From positions 558,001 to 622,000 of the forward strand of contig NZ_QMFB01000001.1 in assembly GCF_003285015.1 (NCBI RefSeq): a stretch of 64,000 nucleotides of DNA. Reading direction: 5' to 3'. The notes under the pieces were generated by a model. It saw nothing but the letters and a program-made list of their open reading frames with translations, did no database searches and was not told the origin of the DNA. The DNA is from Paenibacillus contaminans. GTDB taxonomy: Bacteria > Bacillota > Bacilli > Paenibacillales > NBRC-103111. A program made the position numbers and the translations under genes. This document shows positions 43,960 through 53,581 of this stretch, in pieces. Each line of letters opens with the position of its first letter. The first letter of the stretch is position 1.

Positions 43960-44979
43960 ATGCAGCGAATTCTTATAGTTGACGACGAACCGATGATCCG
44001 GAAAGGCTTCTTAGCATTAGTGAAAAAATATGACCCCAAGCTGGAAGTTTGTGCCGCAAATAACGGGCTTGACGCTATGCAAAAGATGCAGCATTTTTCC
44101 CCGGACATCGTACTAACCGACATCCGGATGCCGAAAATGGACGGATTGTCCCTTAGCAAAGCGATTCATGAAACGAAGACGAATACGAGCGTCGTCATCA
44201 TATCCGGTTACGATGATTTTCAATATGCGAAGCAATGCATTTCTTACGGAGTCAAGGAATATTTATTGAAGCCGGTTACGGAGGCGGAGCTTTATCCCGT
44301 TCTGGATAAGCTGCTTTCTCTGCAGAAGCATACCGCCGTTTCATTATCTTTGTATGAAGAGTGGCTGAAGGACGCGGAGGAGGCCATATGGACGCTGGAC
44401 GACATCCGGCTTGAGGAATTGCTTGACCGTTGGAGAACGACTTATGCGAAAGAGGGCGTTCAAGTGAGTCAATGTCAGCAGCTCGTTGCCGACGGGTTGG
44501 ATATTTTGCAAAGAAGGCTTCAAGCGCGAGGTTTTAAGGCTGTCTTGCCGCAAAACGTCATTAGCACATTAAACATCCGCGAGGCTGCCGATTATTTTCA
44601 AAACGCGATTCGCGAAATCGCCAACCAAATTTTGCACTACAGAAGCGGAAACCAAAAGAAGCTATTCGATGAGGCGATACGATTTATCGATTTACATATT
44701 AAAGAAGATGTTAGTCTCGAGACTATTGCGGAAAAGGTTGGATTAACACCGGCGTATTTCAGTCATTATTTCAAGAAAATAGCCAAAGAATCGTTTGTGC
44801 AATACCGTATGCGCAAACGGATCGAGCTGGCGAGAGCTTTGCTGGAGATGCCGCAGTACAAAGTAGTGGATGCCGGGCTGGAAGCAGGCTTTCCCAACTA
44901 TACGTATTTTCATAAGGTTTTCAAAAAGATGACCGGCTATTCGCCGACCGAATATCGCGCCATGATGGGGATCAAGTAA
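43960..44979 (+). CDS. YesN-type response regulator (second system)
   Basis: A 339-residue protein if started at ATG 43960, 8 bases after AAAGAGGTG; the frame is open 33 bases upstream. The receiver has Asp8/Asp9, phospho-acceptor Asp54 (VLTDIRMPKMDG) and the lysine in YLLKPV. The AraC domain is at about 235-335 (SLETIAEKVGLTPAYFSHYFKKIAKESF, in two helices). The kinase gene shares one base with its stop codon (TAATG). It should control the permease, binding-protein and fucosidase genes that follow. Confidence 0.93.
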   Translation: MQRILIVDDEPMIRKGFLALVKKYDPKLEVCAANNGLDAMQKMQHFSPDIVLTDIRMPKMDGLSLSKAIHETKTNTSVVIISGYDDFQYAKQCISYGVKEYLLKPVTEAELYPVLDKLLSLQKHTAVSLSLYEEWLKDAEEAIWTLDDIRLEELLDRWRTTYAKEGVQVSQCQQLVADGLDILQRRLQARGFKAVLPQNVISTLNIREAADYFQNAIREIANQILHYRSGNQKKLFDEAIRFIDLHIKEDVSLETIAEKVGLTPAYFSHYFKKIAKESFVQYRMRKRIELARALLEMPQYKVVDAGLEAGFPNYTYFHKVFKKMTGYSPTEYRAMMGIK

Positions 44980-46793
44980 TGTTACGGTCGAATTTGACTT
45001 TCAAAATTTTTATGAGCTTTGTCGCCGTCATTTTGCTTGCCCTTACCATTACGAGCTTCTCCATATACGTCCGTTCATCCGCCGAATTGGAGCGGCATAA
45101 CGAAGAGATGCTGACGCAAATCGTGAACAATGCCCTGCACCATACCGACCTGTATTTGGAAAAATACGAGCGGGCCACGCTTTCCGTACTAACTTCTTCG
45201 CTTGTCAAAGAGTTTCTCGAGCTTGACGACAGCAACGTCTATCAATATTATTCGAAATCCAAGGAAATCATAGAACGCGTATTCCGGCCGGTTTCGATAA
45301 CCAATCCGGAAATCGTCATGGTTTATTTGCTCGGCTATAACGGGAAAATCATAACCGATATCAACAACGTAACGGCCTCCAAGGAGGAGGCGATTCTGGA
45401 AAGCCTTGAAGAATTGAAGCAGCAATCCAGAGAAGACGGGCGGATGACGGTGATGGATTACAGTTTTATAGACGGAACGGTTGCGCTGACAAGGAAAATT
45501 GCGGATCGGCAAACCTCGAGAGCGTTCAAGGGAATATTGGGCATCGAAATGCGAATCGAGGAGCTCAAAACGCTTTGGCAGGGCATTCATCTGGGCGATA
45601 GCGGGTATTTTTTTATCGTGAACGATCGAGGGCGAATCATTTATCATCCCAGCTCCAGGAAGATCGGCAAACAGCTGGACGGCGATTTGTTTACGCTGAT
45701 CATGGATCATCGAAACTCGTCGGTAACAGCCGAGCTGGAAGGGGTAAACCGCGTTTTTTATAACAAAAGATCGGAATATTCCGGATGGACGCTTGTGGCT
45801 TCAACGTCGCTCGAGGAAATGAGAAAACCGATCGTGAATGTCAGACAAACGACAATCGTATCCGCCATTCTTACTTGCTTGGCTGCGCTGCTCGTCGCGT
45901 TCAAATTCGGCAGGTCCTTTACGAAGCCCATTCAGTTGCTGGTTGCGGCCATGAGGGAAACGGAAAAAGGAAATTGGACGCGCGTTCCTTTGCTCGGCAA
46001 GAAGGATGAGCGCGACAGACTCATTTTGAGCTACAACATCATGGTGGACCGATTGTCCGGATTGGTCGACCAGGTGTACAAGACGGAATTGGAAAACAGG
46101 GCGAATCTTCTGCACCGAAAAACCGCGGAGTTTCAGGCGCTGCAGCTGCAAATCAACCCCCATTTCATGTATAACACGCTGGAAACGATCGTCAGCTACG
46201 CCATCATTCAAGACTCCAAGGAAATACGGGAAATTGTGCGAGCTTTAGCCTATATGCTGCGTTATGCCATTCGAACGGATCTCGAAGAGGTGACGGTCGC
46301 CAATGAACTGAAGCATTTGCTGCATTATATGACGATCATGAATCATCGTTTTGAACGGGAGTTTCCGCTTGACGTAGCCATTCCTTCCGAGCTGCTTTTG
46401 GAAAAGATGGTCACGCTTACGCTGCAGCCTGTCGTGGAAAATGCGTTTAAGCATGCTTTTCCGGACGGCATTGAAGAATTCCATACGATAACAATCGATG
46501 CAAAGATCGAGAACGATTTGTTCCTGATTGAGGTTTCGGATAACGGGGCCGGCATGTCCGCCGAAAGCTTGTCCGAGATCCAAAGCAGGCTGAAAGGCCA
46601 TGAACCGTCGCAAATGCTCGAAGGGAAGCTCGAAACGGATGGCGGCATCGGCTTATTAAATGTGCATAGCCGTATTCGGATGGTATTCGGCGACGAGTAC
46701 GGGCTGTCCGTGACCAGCACGCCCGGTGAAGGAACTACAGTTCTTTTTCGGATGCCCGCCGCCCGAGCGCCTGGGAAGCTGCCGGTAACGTAA
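44979..46793 (+). CDS. YesM-type sensor histidine kinase (second system)
   Basis: A 604-residue kinase. Transmembrane segments are at about 7-28 and 289-310, and the extracellular part has dCache-like motifs (HLGDSGYFFIVNDRGRIIYHP). HAMP follows, then INPHFMYNTL with His395, LTLQPVVENAFKHAF, VSDNGAGM and GGIGLLNVHSRIRM. It is translated together with the regulator. Compared with the first kinase (12560) the sensor differs, so the two likely see different ligands. Confidence 0.94.
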   Translation: MLRSNLTFKIFMSFVAVILLALTITSFSIYVRSSAELERHNEEMLTQIVNNALHHTDLYLEKYERATLSVLTSSLVKEFLELDDSNVYQYYSKSKEIIERVFRPVSITNPEIVMVYLLGYNGKIITDINNVTASKEEAILESLEELKQQSREDGRMTVMDYSFIDGTVALTRKIADRQTSRAFKGILGIEMRIEELKTLWQGIHLGDSGYFFIVNDRGRIIYHPSSRKIGKQLDGDLFTLIMDHRNSSVTAELEGVNRVFYNKRSEYSGWTLVASTSLEEMRKPIVNVRQTTIVSAILTCLAALLVAFKFGRSFTKPIQLLVAAMRETEKGNWTRVPLLGKKDERDRLILSYNIMVDRLSGLVDQVYKTELENRANLLHRKTAEFQALQLQINPHFMYNTLETIVSYAIIQDSKEIREIVRALAYMLRYAIRTDLEEVTVANELKHLLHYMTIMNHRFEREFPLDVAIPSELLLEKMVTLTLQPVVENAFKHAFPDGIEEFHTITIDAKIENDLFLIEVSDNGAGMSAESLSEIQSRLKGHEPSQMLEGKLETDGGIGLLNVHSRIRMVFGDEYGLSVTSTPGEGTTVLFRMPAARAPGKLPVT

Positions 46794-46901
46794 AATCGTT
46801 CATACGACAATAAATTATGATGATGTTTCCAGGACGAAGCGAAGCTAAGATTGTAATCAAGTTGCAGCAACTTATACCATGCCAAGAAAGGAGCTTTGGA
46901 A

Positions 46902-47864
46902 TTGGATATTAGCAGGGAAAGGCATCGTGTAGACTTGACGACCTCTCAGAGTGGAAACGCACTGCTTCGCAGCATGAAAAAAGGTTGGCAGCTGTACGTG
47001 TTGATGCTGCTTCCTGTCCTGTACATCGTGATTTTCAAGTATGTGCCCATGTACGGCGCGCTTATCGCGTTCAAAAACTACGTGCCTTCCAAAGGGATTA
47101 TCGGAAGCGAATGGGTCGGCCTCAAATATTTTCAACGGTTTTTCGAATCGTACGAGTTTTGGCGCATCATGAAAAATACGATCTGGTTAAGCCTGTATCA
47201 ACTATTGGTCGGCTTCCCTTTTCCGATTTTGCTGGCGTTATGCTTGAATTACGTGAAGCATGCGTTCTTCAAGAAGTCCGTGCAAATGATTACGTACGCC
47301 CCGCACTTTATTTCGGTGGTAGTCATGGTCGGCATCATTTTTCAAGTGTTGGATCCGCGAACGGGCGTGGTTAACGCGATCCTGCAGTTTTTAGGGATGG
47401 AGCCGGTCAATTTTCTAAGCAACCCGGGATATTTTTCATCCATTTACGTATGGTCCGGACTTTGGCAAAATGTCGGTTTTTCCTGCATTATTTACTTGGC
47501 TGCTTTAAGCTCGATCGATCCTTCGCTACACGAAGCGGCGGTAATGGACGGGGCGAGCAAAGCTCGGCGCATGTTGCACATTGATCTGCCGGGGATACTT
47601 CCCATTGCGGTCATTCTGCTAATTCTCGATACGGGCCGCATTTTGGATACGGGATTCGAGAAGGTGCTGCTCATGCAAAATCCGCTCAATCTGAACGTAT
47701 CGGAAGTGATCGATACCTATGTGTATAAGGTGGGTCTCGCTTCAACGGCAATCAATTATTCCTATTCGACGGCAATCGGTCTGTTTAAATCCATTATCAG
47801 CTTAATCCTACTTCTCTTTGTCAATCGGCTTTCGAAAAAAGTCGGACAAGAAGGTCTTTGGTAA
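46902..47864 (+). CDS. LplB-type sugar ABC transporter permease
   Basis: A 320-residue permease. Start is probably TTG 46902, 8 bases after AAGGAG; a TTG at 46896 is only 2 bases from that site. First helix at about 30-52; YVPMYGALIAFKNYVPSKGI and the EAA loop SLHEAAVMDGASKARRMLHIDLPG are characteristic of the LplB group. With the next two genes it makes an importer that lacks its own ATPase, as is usual for this group. Confidence 0.93.
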   Translation: MDISRERHRVDLTTSQSGNALLRSMKKGWQLYVLMLLPVLYIVIFKYVPMYGALIAFKNYVPSKGIIGSEWVGLKYFQRFFESYEFWRIMKNTIWLSLYQLLVGFPFPILLALCLNYVKHAFFKKSVQMITYAPHFISVVVMVGIIFQVLDPRTGVVNAILQFLGMEPVNFLSNPGYFSSIYVWSGLWQNVGFSCIIYLAALSSIDPSLHEAAVMDGASKARRMLHIDLPGILPIAVILLILDTGRILDTGFEKVLLMQNPLNLNVSEVIDTYVYKVGLASTAINYSYSTAIGLFKSIISLILLLFVNRLSKKVGQEGLW

Positions 47865-47876
47865 AGGGGGAGAACG

Positions 47877-48773
47877 ATGAAAAGCACGGCAATTAAAGAA
47901 CCGAATGGAGACCGGTTGTTCAATGCTTTGATTTATGTGACGCTTTTTCTGTTTACCGTATCGGTGCTGTATCCGTTGATTTTTATTTTGAGCGCTTCGA
48001 TCAGCTCGCCCGAATCCGTCATGTCGGGAAAGGTGTGGCTGTGGCCCGTCGATTTTTCGCTGGAAGGGTATCAAGCGGTATTTAAGCATAAGCTGATCGG
48101 CACAAGCTTTTTGAATTCGCTGTTTTATACAGGCGTCGGCACGATCATCAACGTCGTTTTTACTTTGATGGCGGCTTACCCGCTTTCCCGAAAAGATTTT
48201 TATATCCGGAATTGGATCATGGCGATTTTCGTGTTTACGATGCTTTTCTCCGGAGGGCTGATTCCTTCGTATCTGCTCGTTAAAGATTTGGGGCTTTTAA
48301 ATACGAGATGGGCGCTGCTTCTGCCGGGTGCGATCGGGGTTTGGAATGTCATCATCGCGAGAACGTACTTCCGCACGACGTTTCCGGACGAATTATTGGA
48401 GGCGGCGCAAATGGACGGCTGCTCGGACTTCAAGTTCCTATGGAAGGTCGTACTGCCGTTATCGGGGCCGATCATTGCGGTTATAACGCTGTTTTATGCG
48501 GTAGGACATTGGAATTCGTTTTTCAACGCGATGCTGTACTTGAAAGATCAGAACATGTATCCGCTGCAGCTTGTGCTTAGAGAAATTTTGGTGCAAAACC
48601 AGGTGGATTCCTCGATGATCGTTGATGTTGAGGAAGCCATGGCGCGGGAAGGGCTCAAGGAGCTGCTCAAGTATTCGTTAATCGTCGTTTCGACATTTCC
48701 GGTACTCATCATTTACCCGTTCATCCAAAAGCATTTTGTCAAAGGGATGATGATAGGATCGCTCAAGGGCTAA
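47877..48773 (+). CDS. LplC-type sugar ABC transporter permease
   Basis: A 298-residue permease with EAA loop ELLEAAQMDGCSDFKFLWKVVLP. The LplC-type segment GGLIPSYLLVKDLGLLNTRWALLLPG and the C-terminal FVKGMMIGSLKG are present. AAAGGGGGAG precedes the ATG. It starts 12 bases after its partner's stop and forms the translocation pore with it. Confidence 0.94.
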   Translation: MKSTAIKEPNGDRLFNALIYVTLFLFTVSVLYPLIFILSASISSPESVMSGKVWLWPVDFSLEGYQAVFKHKLIGTSFLNSLFYTGVGTIINVVFTLMAAYPLSRKDFYIRNWIMAIFVFTMLFSGGLIPSYLLVKDLGLLNTRWALLLPGAIGVWNVIIARTYFRTTFPDELLEAAQMDGCSDFKFLWKVVLPLSGPIIAVITLFYAVGHWNSFFNAMLYLKDQNMYPLQLVLREILVQNQVDSSMIVDVEEAMAREGLKELLKYSLIVVSTFPVLIIYPFIQKHFVKGMMIGSLKG

Positions 48774-48807
48774 TCACAGCTAATTATCGAAAAGGGGAGA
48801 TTGTCGC

Positions 48808-50421
48808 ATGAAAAAACAGATGAGCATCGTTCTAAGTTCGGCATTAAGTTTGTCGCTGCTTCTAGCCGCTTGTTCCCAAAAGGAAGAAACGCCGGAGGCC
48901 GCAAGCTCAGCCAAGGTGACGGATGCCGGAAGTTTGCCGATTACGACTGACAAAACGACCTTGAGGGTCCTGATGTACGGCAACAGTCTGGTCGAAAATT
49001 TCGCAACGAATGAATATACCAAATGGCTGGAAGAGAAAACGAATATTCATATCGAGTGGGAAGTGGCTCCCGAAAAATCGGCGCAAGAAAAGCTGAATAT
49101 TACGTTGGCGGGCGGAGATTACCCTGACGTCATTATGGGATTTAACGTAACGCCGGTACAAATGTCGCTTTACGGGAAAGACGGCGTTTTTATTCCTTTG
49201 AACGATCTGATCGAGAAGTACGGCGTGGAAACGAAAAAGATGTTTAATACGGTTACCTATGCAAAGGAAACGATTACGGCGCCGGACGGCAACATTTACG
49301 GCTTGCCGCAGGTCAACGAATGTTATCATTGCACCATGTCCCAAAAAATGTGGATTAATCAAGGGTGGCTGACGAAGCTCGGACTTCAAATGCCGGCGAC
49401 GACGGATGAATTTTATGAGGTGTTGAAAGCGTTTAAGGAGAAAGATCCGAACGGCAACGGCAAGAAAGATGAAATTCCGATGTCTGGATACGTGAATTCC
49501 GGTCCCGAAATGTTCCTGATGTCCGCGTTCGTCGAGAAGGACATGAACGATATGATTATAAATAACGGGAAAATTGATGTCGCATTCACCCAGCCAGGGT
49601 GGAAGGACGGGCTTTCGTATATGCGTAAGCTGTACGCGGAGGGATTGCTTGCGCCGGAAACGTTTACGCAGGACTTAAACGGCATGAAAAAAATGTCGGG
49701 CAATCCGGAAATCATTCTCGGATCGGCTCCATCCAACTATTCAGGTTCCTTCTTGCCTAGCGCCGATCGTGTGAAGGACTATGCAGCCGTCCCTCCTCTG
49801 AAAGGTCCAAGCGGTATGAAATCCGTTTCCCTTAATCCGTACGGGCTTTCGCAAGGGGCCTATGTAATTTCGAACAAGGCCAAAAATCCCGAAGCGGCGT
49901 TTCGCCTGGCGGATTTCATGTTTAGCGAAGAAGCGACGATGCGAGCGGTTTTCGGCCGTCCGGATCAGGAATGGGCTAAGGGAGGCGCAAACGATGTTTC
50001 AATTGCGGGAGAACCGGCCAAATGGAAACGTTTAGTGACCTTGACGGGCCTGCAAAACTACGGATGGTCGCAAACGGGACCGTCGCTGCGCACCAGTGCG
50101 TTTCGCTTAAGCGAAGCGGCGGCGCCAGGCACGCAGGAAACGATTCTGTACCAAGAGACGAAGCAAAAATATGAGCCATCCAAAATCGATGCCGATAAAG
50201 TGGTGCCGCCGTTGTTCTTCACGAAAGATCAGTCGGAGGAGCTCGCGGGGTTAAGCAAGACGATAACCGACTACAAGAAAGAGTTTTTGGCCAGAGCGGT
50301 AACCGGCGATATCGACGTCGAGAAGGAATGGGACGGGTATTTGAAAAAAATGGACGGCATGAACCTCAAGCGTTATTTGCAAATCTATCAGGAAGCGTAC
50401 GATGCAAAGCAAAAGAAATGA
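48808..50421 (+). CDS. LplA-type solute-binding lipoprotein
   Basis: A 537-residue lipoprotein with signal LLLAAC, lipid site Cys22. LplA features are visible: WLEEKTNIHIEWEVAP, GGDYPDVIMGF, the D-x-N-x-N loop KDPNGNGKKDEIP and FRLADFMFSEEATMRA. AAAGGGGAG precedes the ATG. It probably delivers a fucosylated oligosaccharide to the adjacent permeases, given the fucosidase gene next door (inference). Confidence 0.94.
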   Translation: MKKQMSIVLSSALSLSLLLAACSQKEETPEAASSAKVTDAGSLPITTDKTTLRVLMYGNSLVENFATNEYTKWLEEKTNIHIEWEVAPEKSAQEKLNITLAGGDYPDVIMGFNVTPVQMSLYGKDGVFIPLNDLIEKYGVETKKMFNTVTYAKETITAPDGNIYGLPQVNECYHCTMSQKMWINQGWLTKLGLQMPATTDEFYEVLKAFKEKDPNGNGKKDEIPMSGYVNSGPEMFLMSAFVEKDMNDMIINNGKIDVAFTQPGWKDGLSYMRKLYAEGLLAPETFTQDLNGMKKMSGNPEIILGSAPSNYSGSFLPSADRVKDYAAVPPLKGPSGMKSVSLNPYGLSQGAYVISNKAKNPEAAFRLADFMFSEEATMRAVFGRPDQEWAKGGANDVSIAGEPAKWKRLVTLTGLQNYGWSQTGPSLRTSAFRLSEAAAPGTQETILYQETKQKYEPSKIDADKVVPPLFFTKDQSEELAGLSKTITDYKKEFLARAVTGDIDVEKEWDGYLKKMDGMNLKRYLQIYQEAYDAKQKK

Positions 50422-50517
50422 ATGCAAAGGAAAACAAATTAATCGTTGAAACCTGACTCGGCGGGATGCATAATTAGGTTTGACATGCGATCATACGCAG
50501 CACAGGAGGAAGCAGTC

Positions 50518-51933
50518 ATGGACCATTTTATTCGATACGCTGCGCAAATACAGCCTTCGGAACGCCAGCTGGCTCTGCAGGAAATGGAATTTTATTCGTT
50601 CATACATTTCACGGTAAATACGTATACGGACAAAGAATGGGGCGATGGTACCGAGGATCCGGCTATCTTCAACCCGGTAGAATTCGATGCGAACCAATGG
50701 GTGGAGGCTTGTCAAGCTGCCGGGATGCGCGGGCTAATTCTTACATGCAAGCATCATGACGGATTTTGTTTATGGCCGAGCCGTTATACGGAGCATTCGG
50801 TCAAGAACAGCCCTTGGCGCAGCGGCGAAGGCGACATCGTGAAGGAGGTTGCCGATGCATGCCGCAAAGGCGGTCTGAAATTCGGCATTTATGTTTCGCC
50901 TTGGGACAGGCATGAGCGTTCGTACGGGGATACACCGCGGTATAACGAGTATTTTAAGAATCAATTGAGAGAATTGCTGACTCAATATGGGGATATTTTC
51001 TGCGTATGGTTTGACGGCGCTTGCGGCGAAGGACCGAACGGCAAACGTCAAGTGTACGATTGGGATGCTTATTATGCGTTGATCCGCGAGCTGCAGCCGA
51101 ATGCGGTCATCTCGGTATGCGGCCCCGATATTCGGTGGTGCGGAAACGAAGCGGGGCGATGCCGGGAATCGGAATGGAGCGTCGTCCCGGCTTCCCTGCG
51201 GGATAACGAGAAGATTCAGGAAAAATCGCAGCAAGCGGATGACCGCGAGTTCGCCAAGCGCTACGATTCGCAGGATCAGGATCTCGGGAGCAGGGCGATC
51301 ATCAGCCATGAGCGAGAGCTGGTTTGGTATCCGGCGGAAGTCAATACGTCTATTCGGCCGGGCTGGTTTTATCATGCCTCGGAGGACGATCAAGTCAAAT
51401 CGGTTGAAGAACTGCTTAACGTCTATTATGGCTCCGTCGGCGGCAATGCGACTTTTCTGCTGAATATTCCCCCGGACCGGAGAGGGTTGATTCACGAAAA
51501 CGACGTGAAACGGCTTCGGGAATTCGGCGATGTGCTTCGCCGAACGTTCCAGCATAATTTAGCTGCGATGGCCACGGCTTCCGCCTCCGAGCAGAGGAGC
51601 GGCTTTGAGGCAGGGCACATTTTGGACGGAAATAAAGATACGTATTGGGCCCCGGAAGAAGGGACGGAGCAAGCACTTCTAGAGATTGATTTGCAGCGGG
51701 AAGCCTCGTTCGACCATATTGTTCTGCAAGAACACCGTTACAGTCAAAGAATAGAACGGTTCAAGCTGGAATATGAAGCGGCGGGCGAATGGAAGCCGTT
51801 TTATGCCGGTACGGTTATCGGTTATAAGCGAATATGCCGTTTCCCTGCCGTTACATCAAGGTACGTACGGATCACGATTACGGAGTCGAGATGGTGTCCG
51901 ACATTGTCCGCTTTTGAGGTTTATAGGAGCTAA
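50518..51933 (+). CDS. GH29 alpha-L-fucosidase with C-terminal F5/8-type domain
   Basis: A 471-residue protein if started at ATG 50518, after CAGGAGGAAG; the frame is open 72 bases upstream. GH29 signatures are WGDGTEDPAIFNP (41-53), ILTCKHHDGFCLWPS (74-88), KFGIYVSPWDRHE (121-133) and VWFDGACGEGPNG (163-175), where Asp166 is the expected nucleophile. Residues about 345-471 form a discoidin/F5-8-type sugar-binding domain (DGNKDTYWAPEEGT). No signal peptide is seen, so it probably releases fucose from imported oligosaccharides. A strong terminator ends the transcript. Confidence 0.93.
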   Translation: MDHFIRYAAQIQPSERQLALQEMEFYSFIHFTVNTYTDKEWGDGTEDPAIFNPVEFDANQWVEACQAAGMRGLILTCKHHDGFCLWPSRYTEHSVKNSPWRSGEGDIVKEVADACRKGGLKFGIYVSPWDRHERSYGDTPRYNEYFKNQLRELLTQYGDIFCVWFDGACGEGPNGKRQVYDWDAYYALIRELQPNAVISVCGPDIRWCGNEAGRCRESEWSVVPASLRDNEKIQEKSQQADDREFAKRYDSQDQDLGSRAIISHERELVWYPAEVNTSIRPGWFYHASEDDQVKSVEELLNVYYGSVGGNATFLLNIPPDRRGLIHENDVKRLREFGDVLRRTFQHNLAAMATASASEQRSGFEAGHILDGNKDTYWAPEEGTEQALLEIDLQREASFDHIVLQEHRYSQRIERFKLEYEAAGEWKPFYAGTVIGYKRICRFPAVTSRYVRITITESRWCPTLSAFEVYRS

Positions 51934-51939
51934 ATAGAG

Positions 51940-51981
51940 GAGCCTTGATTGCCTAATAGATGGCGATCAAGGCTCTTTTTT
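51940..51981 (+). terminator. Strong intrinsic terminator after the fucosidase gene
   Basis: A 14-base-pair stem (51940-51953 with 51962-51975, one G-T pair) with an 8-base loop is followed by six T. It may also help end the converging - strand anti-sigma transcript. Confidence 0.93.
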
Positions 51982-51994
51982 CGTGTTTTTCGAC

Positions 51995-52029
51995 TGCAGC
52001 GACCTACAATCCAAGTGGATGCAGCGACC
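51995..52029. repeat. Short direct repeat TGCAGCGACC
   Basis: TGCAGCGACC occurs at 51995-52004 and 52020-52029, 15 bases apart, with CCAAGTGG between. The ACTGCAG and CCAAGTGG elements recall the arms of the repeat at 12216, so this may be a decayed relative. Confidence 0.4.
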
Positions 52030-52036
52030 GTAGTGC

Positions 52037-52798
52037 TTATTTGATTTTACCTACATCAATCGAAATTTTCCCCTTCCAGCTGCCTGTCATCGTTCCGATC
52101 CGGTTAATGTTCACATTCAAATCGACCGATTGAGGAAGCTTCGTTCCGCTTGTTACAAAAGCGATCACGCCTTCCGGCTTATCCTTCTCCGCGATTCCCG
52201 TTTCGATTTCTTTCCCTGCGCTATCCGTCAGGTAAAAGGGAAGATTGTCTTTTTTATCCGTGCCAATGAAAGGAAGCACGTTGAATCCTTCAAGCCCAGA
52301 TTGTTGATAGGTCGGATTTTCGGTTTGCTTTCCGTTTTCCTTTCCATCCGAACGTACGTTTAAACCCGTCGTATCGAAAACATAGGGAACCAAGCTGCCA
52401 TCTTCCAGCTCCATGCTGTAATGAATGAGAATTTTCGTATCTTCGGTATACAATTCTTTGAAATGAACAGTGATGCCTTGATCCTTGATTTTCACGTCGA
52501 GCGGCACGGACGATCCTTCGGATAACGCTTGTTTGACGCCGTTATCCACCAGGCCGTTGATATTGGCCTCCTTGTTGAAGAAATAGGATGAACCGCCGAT
52601 GGAGGCGAATACTCCCGTCGGAATCAAAACGGCGGCGGCAATACTGAATACGATCAATTTCTTTTTCATTTTATTCGTCTCCTTTTGTTGGTGAAACTGG
52701 ATAAAAGCTTGTCTGACACGCTGATCGACTTCTTCAGGAATTTCAATTTCTTCAACATGCTTCGTTAGTGCTTGTTCAATTTTTTTTGAGATAGACAT
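52037..52798 (-). CDS. DUF4179-like anti-sigma factor (membrane)
   Basis: A 253-residue protein. Residues 1-42 form a short cytosolic helical segment (ALTKHVEEIEIPEEVDQRV), residues about 46-64 one transmembrane helix (KLIVFSIAAAVLIPTGVFA) and the rest an extracellular beta-rich domain (DQGITVHFKELYTEDTKILI). This is the layout of DUF4179-type regulators that hold an ECF sigma factor at the membrane. It overlaps the sigma gene by 23 bases, so the two are made together. It would release the sigma factor on an envelope signal (inference). Confidence 0.82.
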   Translation of the reverse strand: MSISKKIEQALTKHVEEIEIPEEVDQRVRQAFIQFHQQKETNKMKKKLIVFSIAAAVLIPTGVFASIGGSSYFFNKEANINGLVDNGVKQALSEGSSVPLDVKIKDQGITVHFKELYTEDTKILIHYSMELEDGSLVPYVFDTTGLNVRSDGKENGKQTENPTYQQSGLEGFNVLPFIGTDKKDNLPFYLTDSAGKEIETGIAEKDKPEGVIAFVTSGTKLPQSVDLNVNINRIGTMTGSWKGKISIDVGKIK

Positions 52799-53363
52799 GC
52801 CGGTAAGCCTCCCCGTCCAGTTTGGTGTCGAACCTTTTGCGCAATTGCTTCAATGCCAGATGAACTCTTGATTTAACCGTGCCTTGCGGGATTTGCAGCA
52901 GTTCGCCGATTTGATCGTAAGTGTAATCGTAATAAAACCGATAGATGACTACGATTCTGAGTTTATAGGGCAGGCGATTGATCGCGTGTTGGATTTCTTT
53001 TTGAGACTCCGTTTCAATCCAAGCTTCATCCGGCATTTCCGCATGCGGTTTTTCACCCAAACGGTCGTTCTTCTCCAGCAGTCGAAATCTTCTCCAAATT
53101 TGTCTGCGCCAATTATTGACTTGCCTGATCATGATGCCGTTTAGCCAAAAATGAAACGGCCGACTTCGGTCATAAGCAGGAAGCGAGCGCCAAAGCTGGT
53201 AATAAATTTCGCTAACGATATCGTCGACATCTTCTTTGCGGCGAATCAGCACGGCGACGGTACCGTACACCTTTTTGCGGGTCATTTGATAAATGGCTTC
53301 CATCGCTTCCTGATCTCCGGACATCAGGCGTTCCAGCCACAGTTCGAGCGTCTGATCATTCAT
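52776..53363 (-). CDS. ECF-type sigma-70 factor
   Basis: A 195-residue protein if started at ATG 53363 (a run of five G lies 9 bases before it); the frame is open to 53423. Region 2 is EAIYQMTRKKVYGTVAVLI with VDDIVSEIYYQLWRSLP, and region 4 is LPYKLRIVVIYRFYYDYTYDQIGELLQIPQGTVKSRVHLAL, split over its two helices. It directs RNA polymerase to stress- or envelope-related promoters and is paired with the anti-sigma gene. Autoregulation is likely, but I could not identify its own promoter with confidence. Confidence 0.93.
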   Translation of the reverse strand: MNDQTLELWLERLMSGDQEAMEAIYQMTRKKVYGTVAVLIRRKEDVDDIVSEIYYQLWRSLPAYDRSRPFHFWLNGIMIRQVNNWRRQIWRRFRLLEKNDRLGEKPHAEMPDEAWIETESQKEIQHAINRLPYKLRIVVIYRFYYDYTYDQIGELLQIPQGTVKSRVHLALKQLRKRFDTKLDGEAYRHVYLKKN

Positions 53364-53545
53364 AAGAGGGCCCCCTGAAATTGTATACACGATGTATTGG
53401 CTCCTTAGCCGGGAAACGTTCACTAAAAAATAAAATTATATAATTGACGTAATAAATAAGGGGATTATTGCGATTGCAGTTCCTTGTATAAGTTGCCAAA
53501 AACCAAACGAATGCCTAATCGTTTTATAGCTAGGAAATTTGCCGT

Positions 53546-53574
53546 TTGCGAAGCTGGAACCGATTTGTTATTAT
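53546..53574 (+). promoter_or_regulatory. Candidate promoter for the T-box leader
   Basis: TTGCGA (53546-53551), 17 bases, then TATTAT (53569-53574). Transcription from here would start about 53581, just before the leader. The remainder of 53364-53545 shows nothing I can name. Confidence 0.5.
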
Positions 53575-53581
53575 AGGAGAA

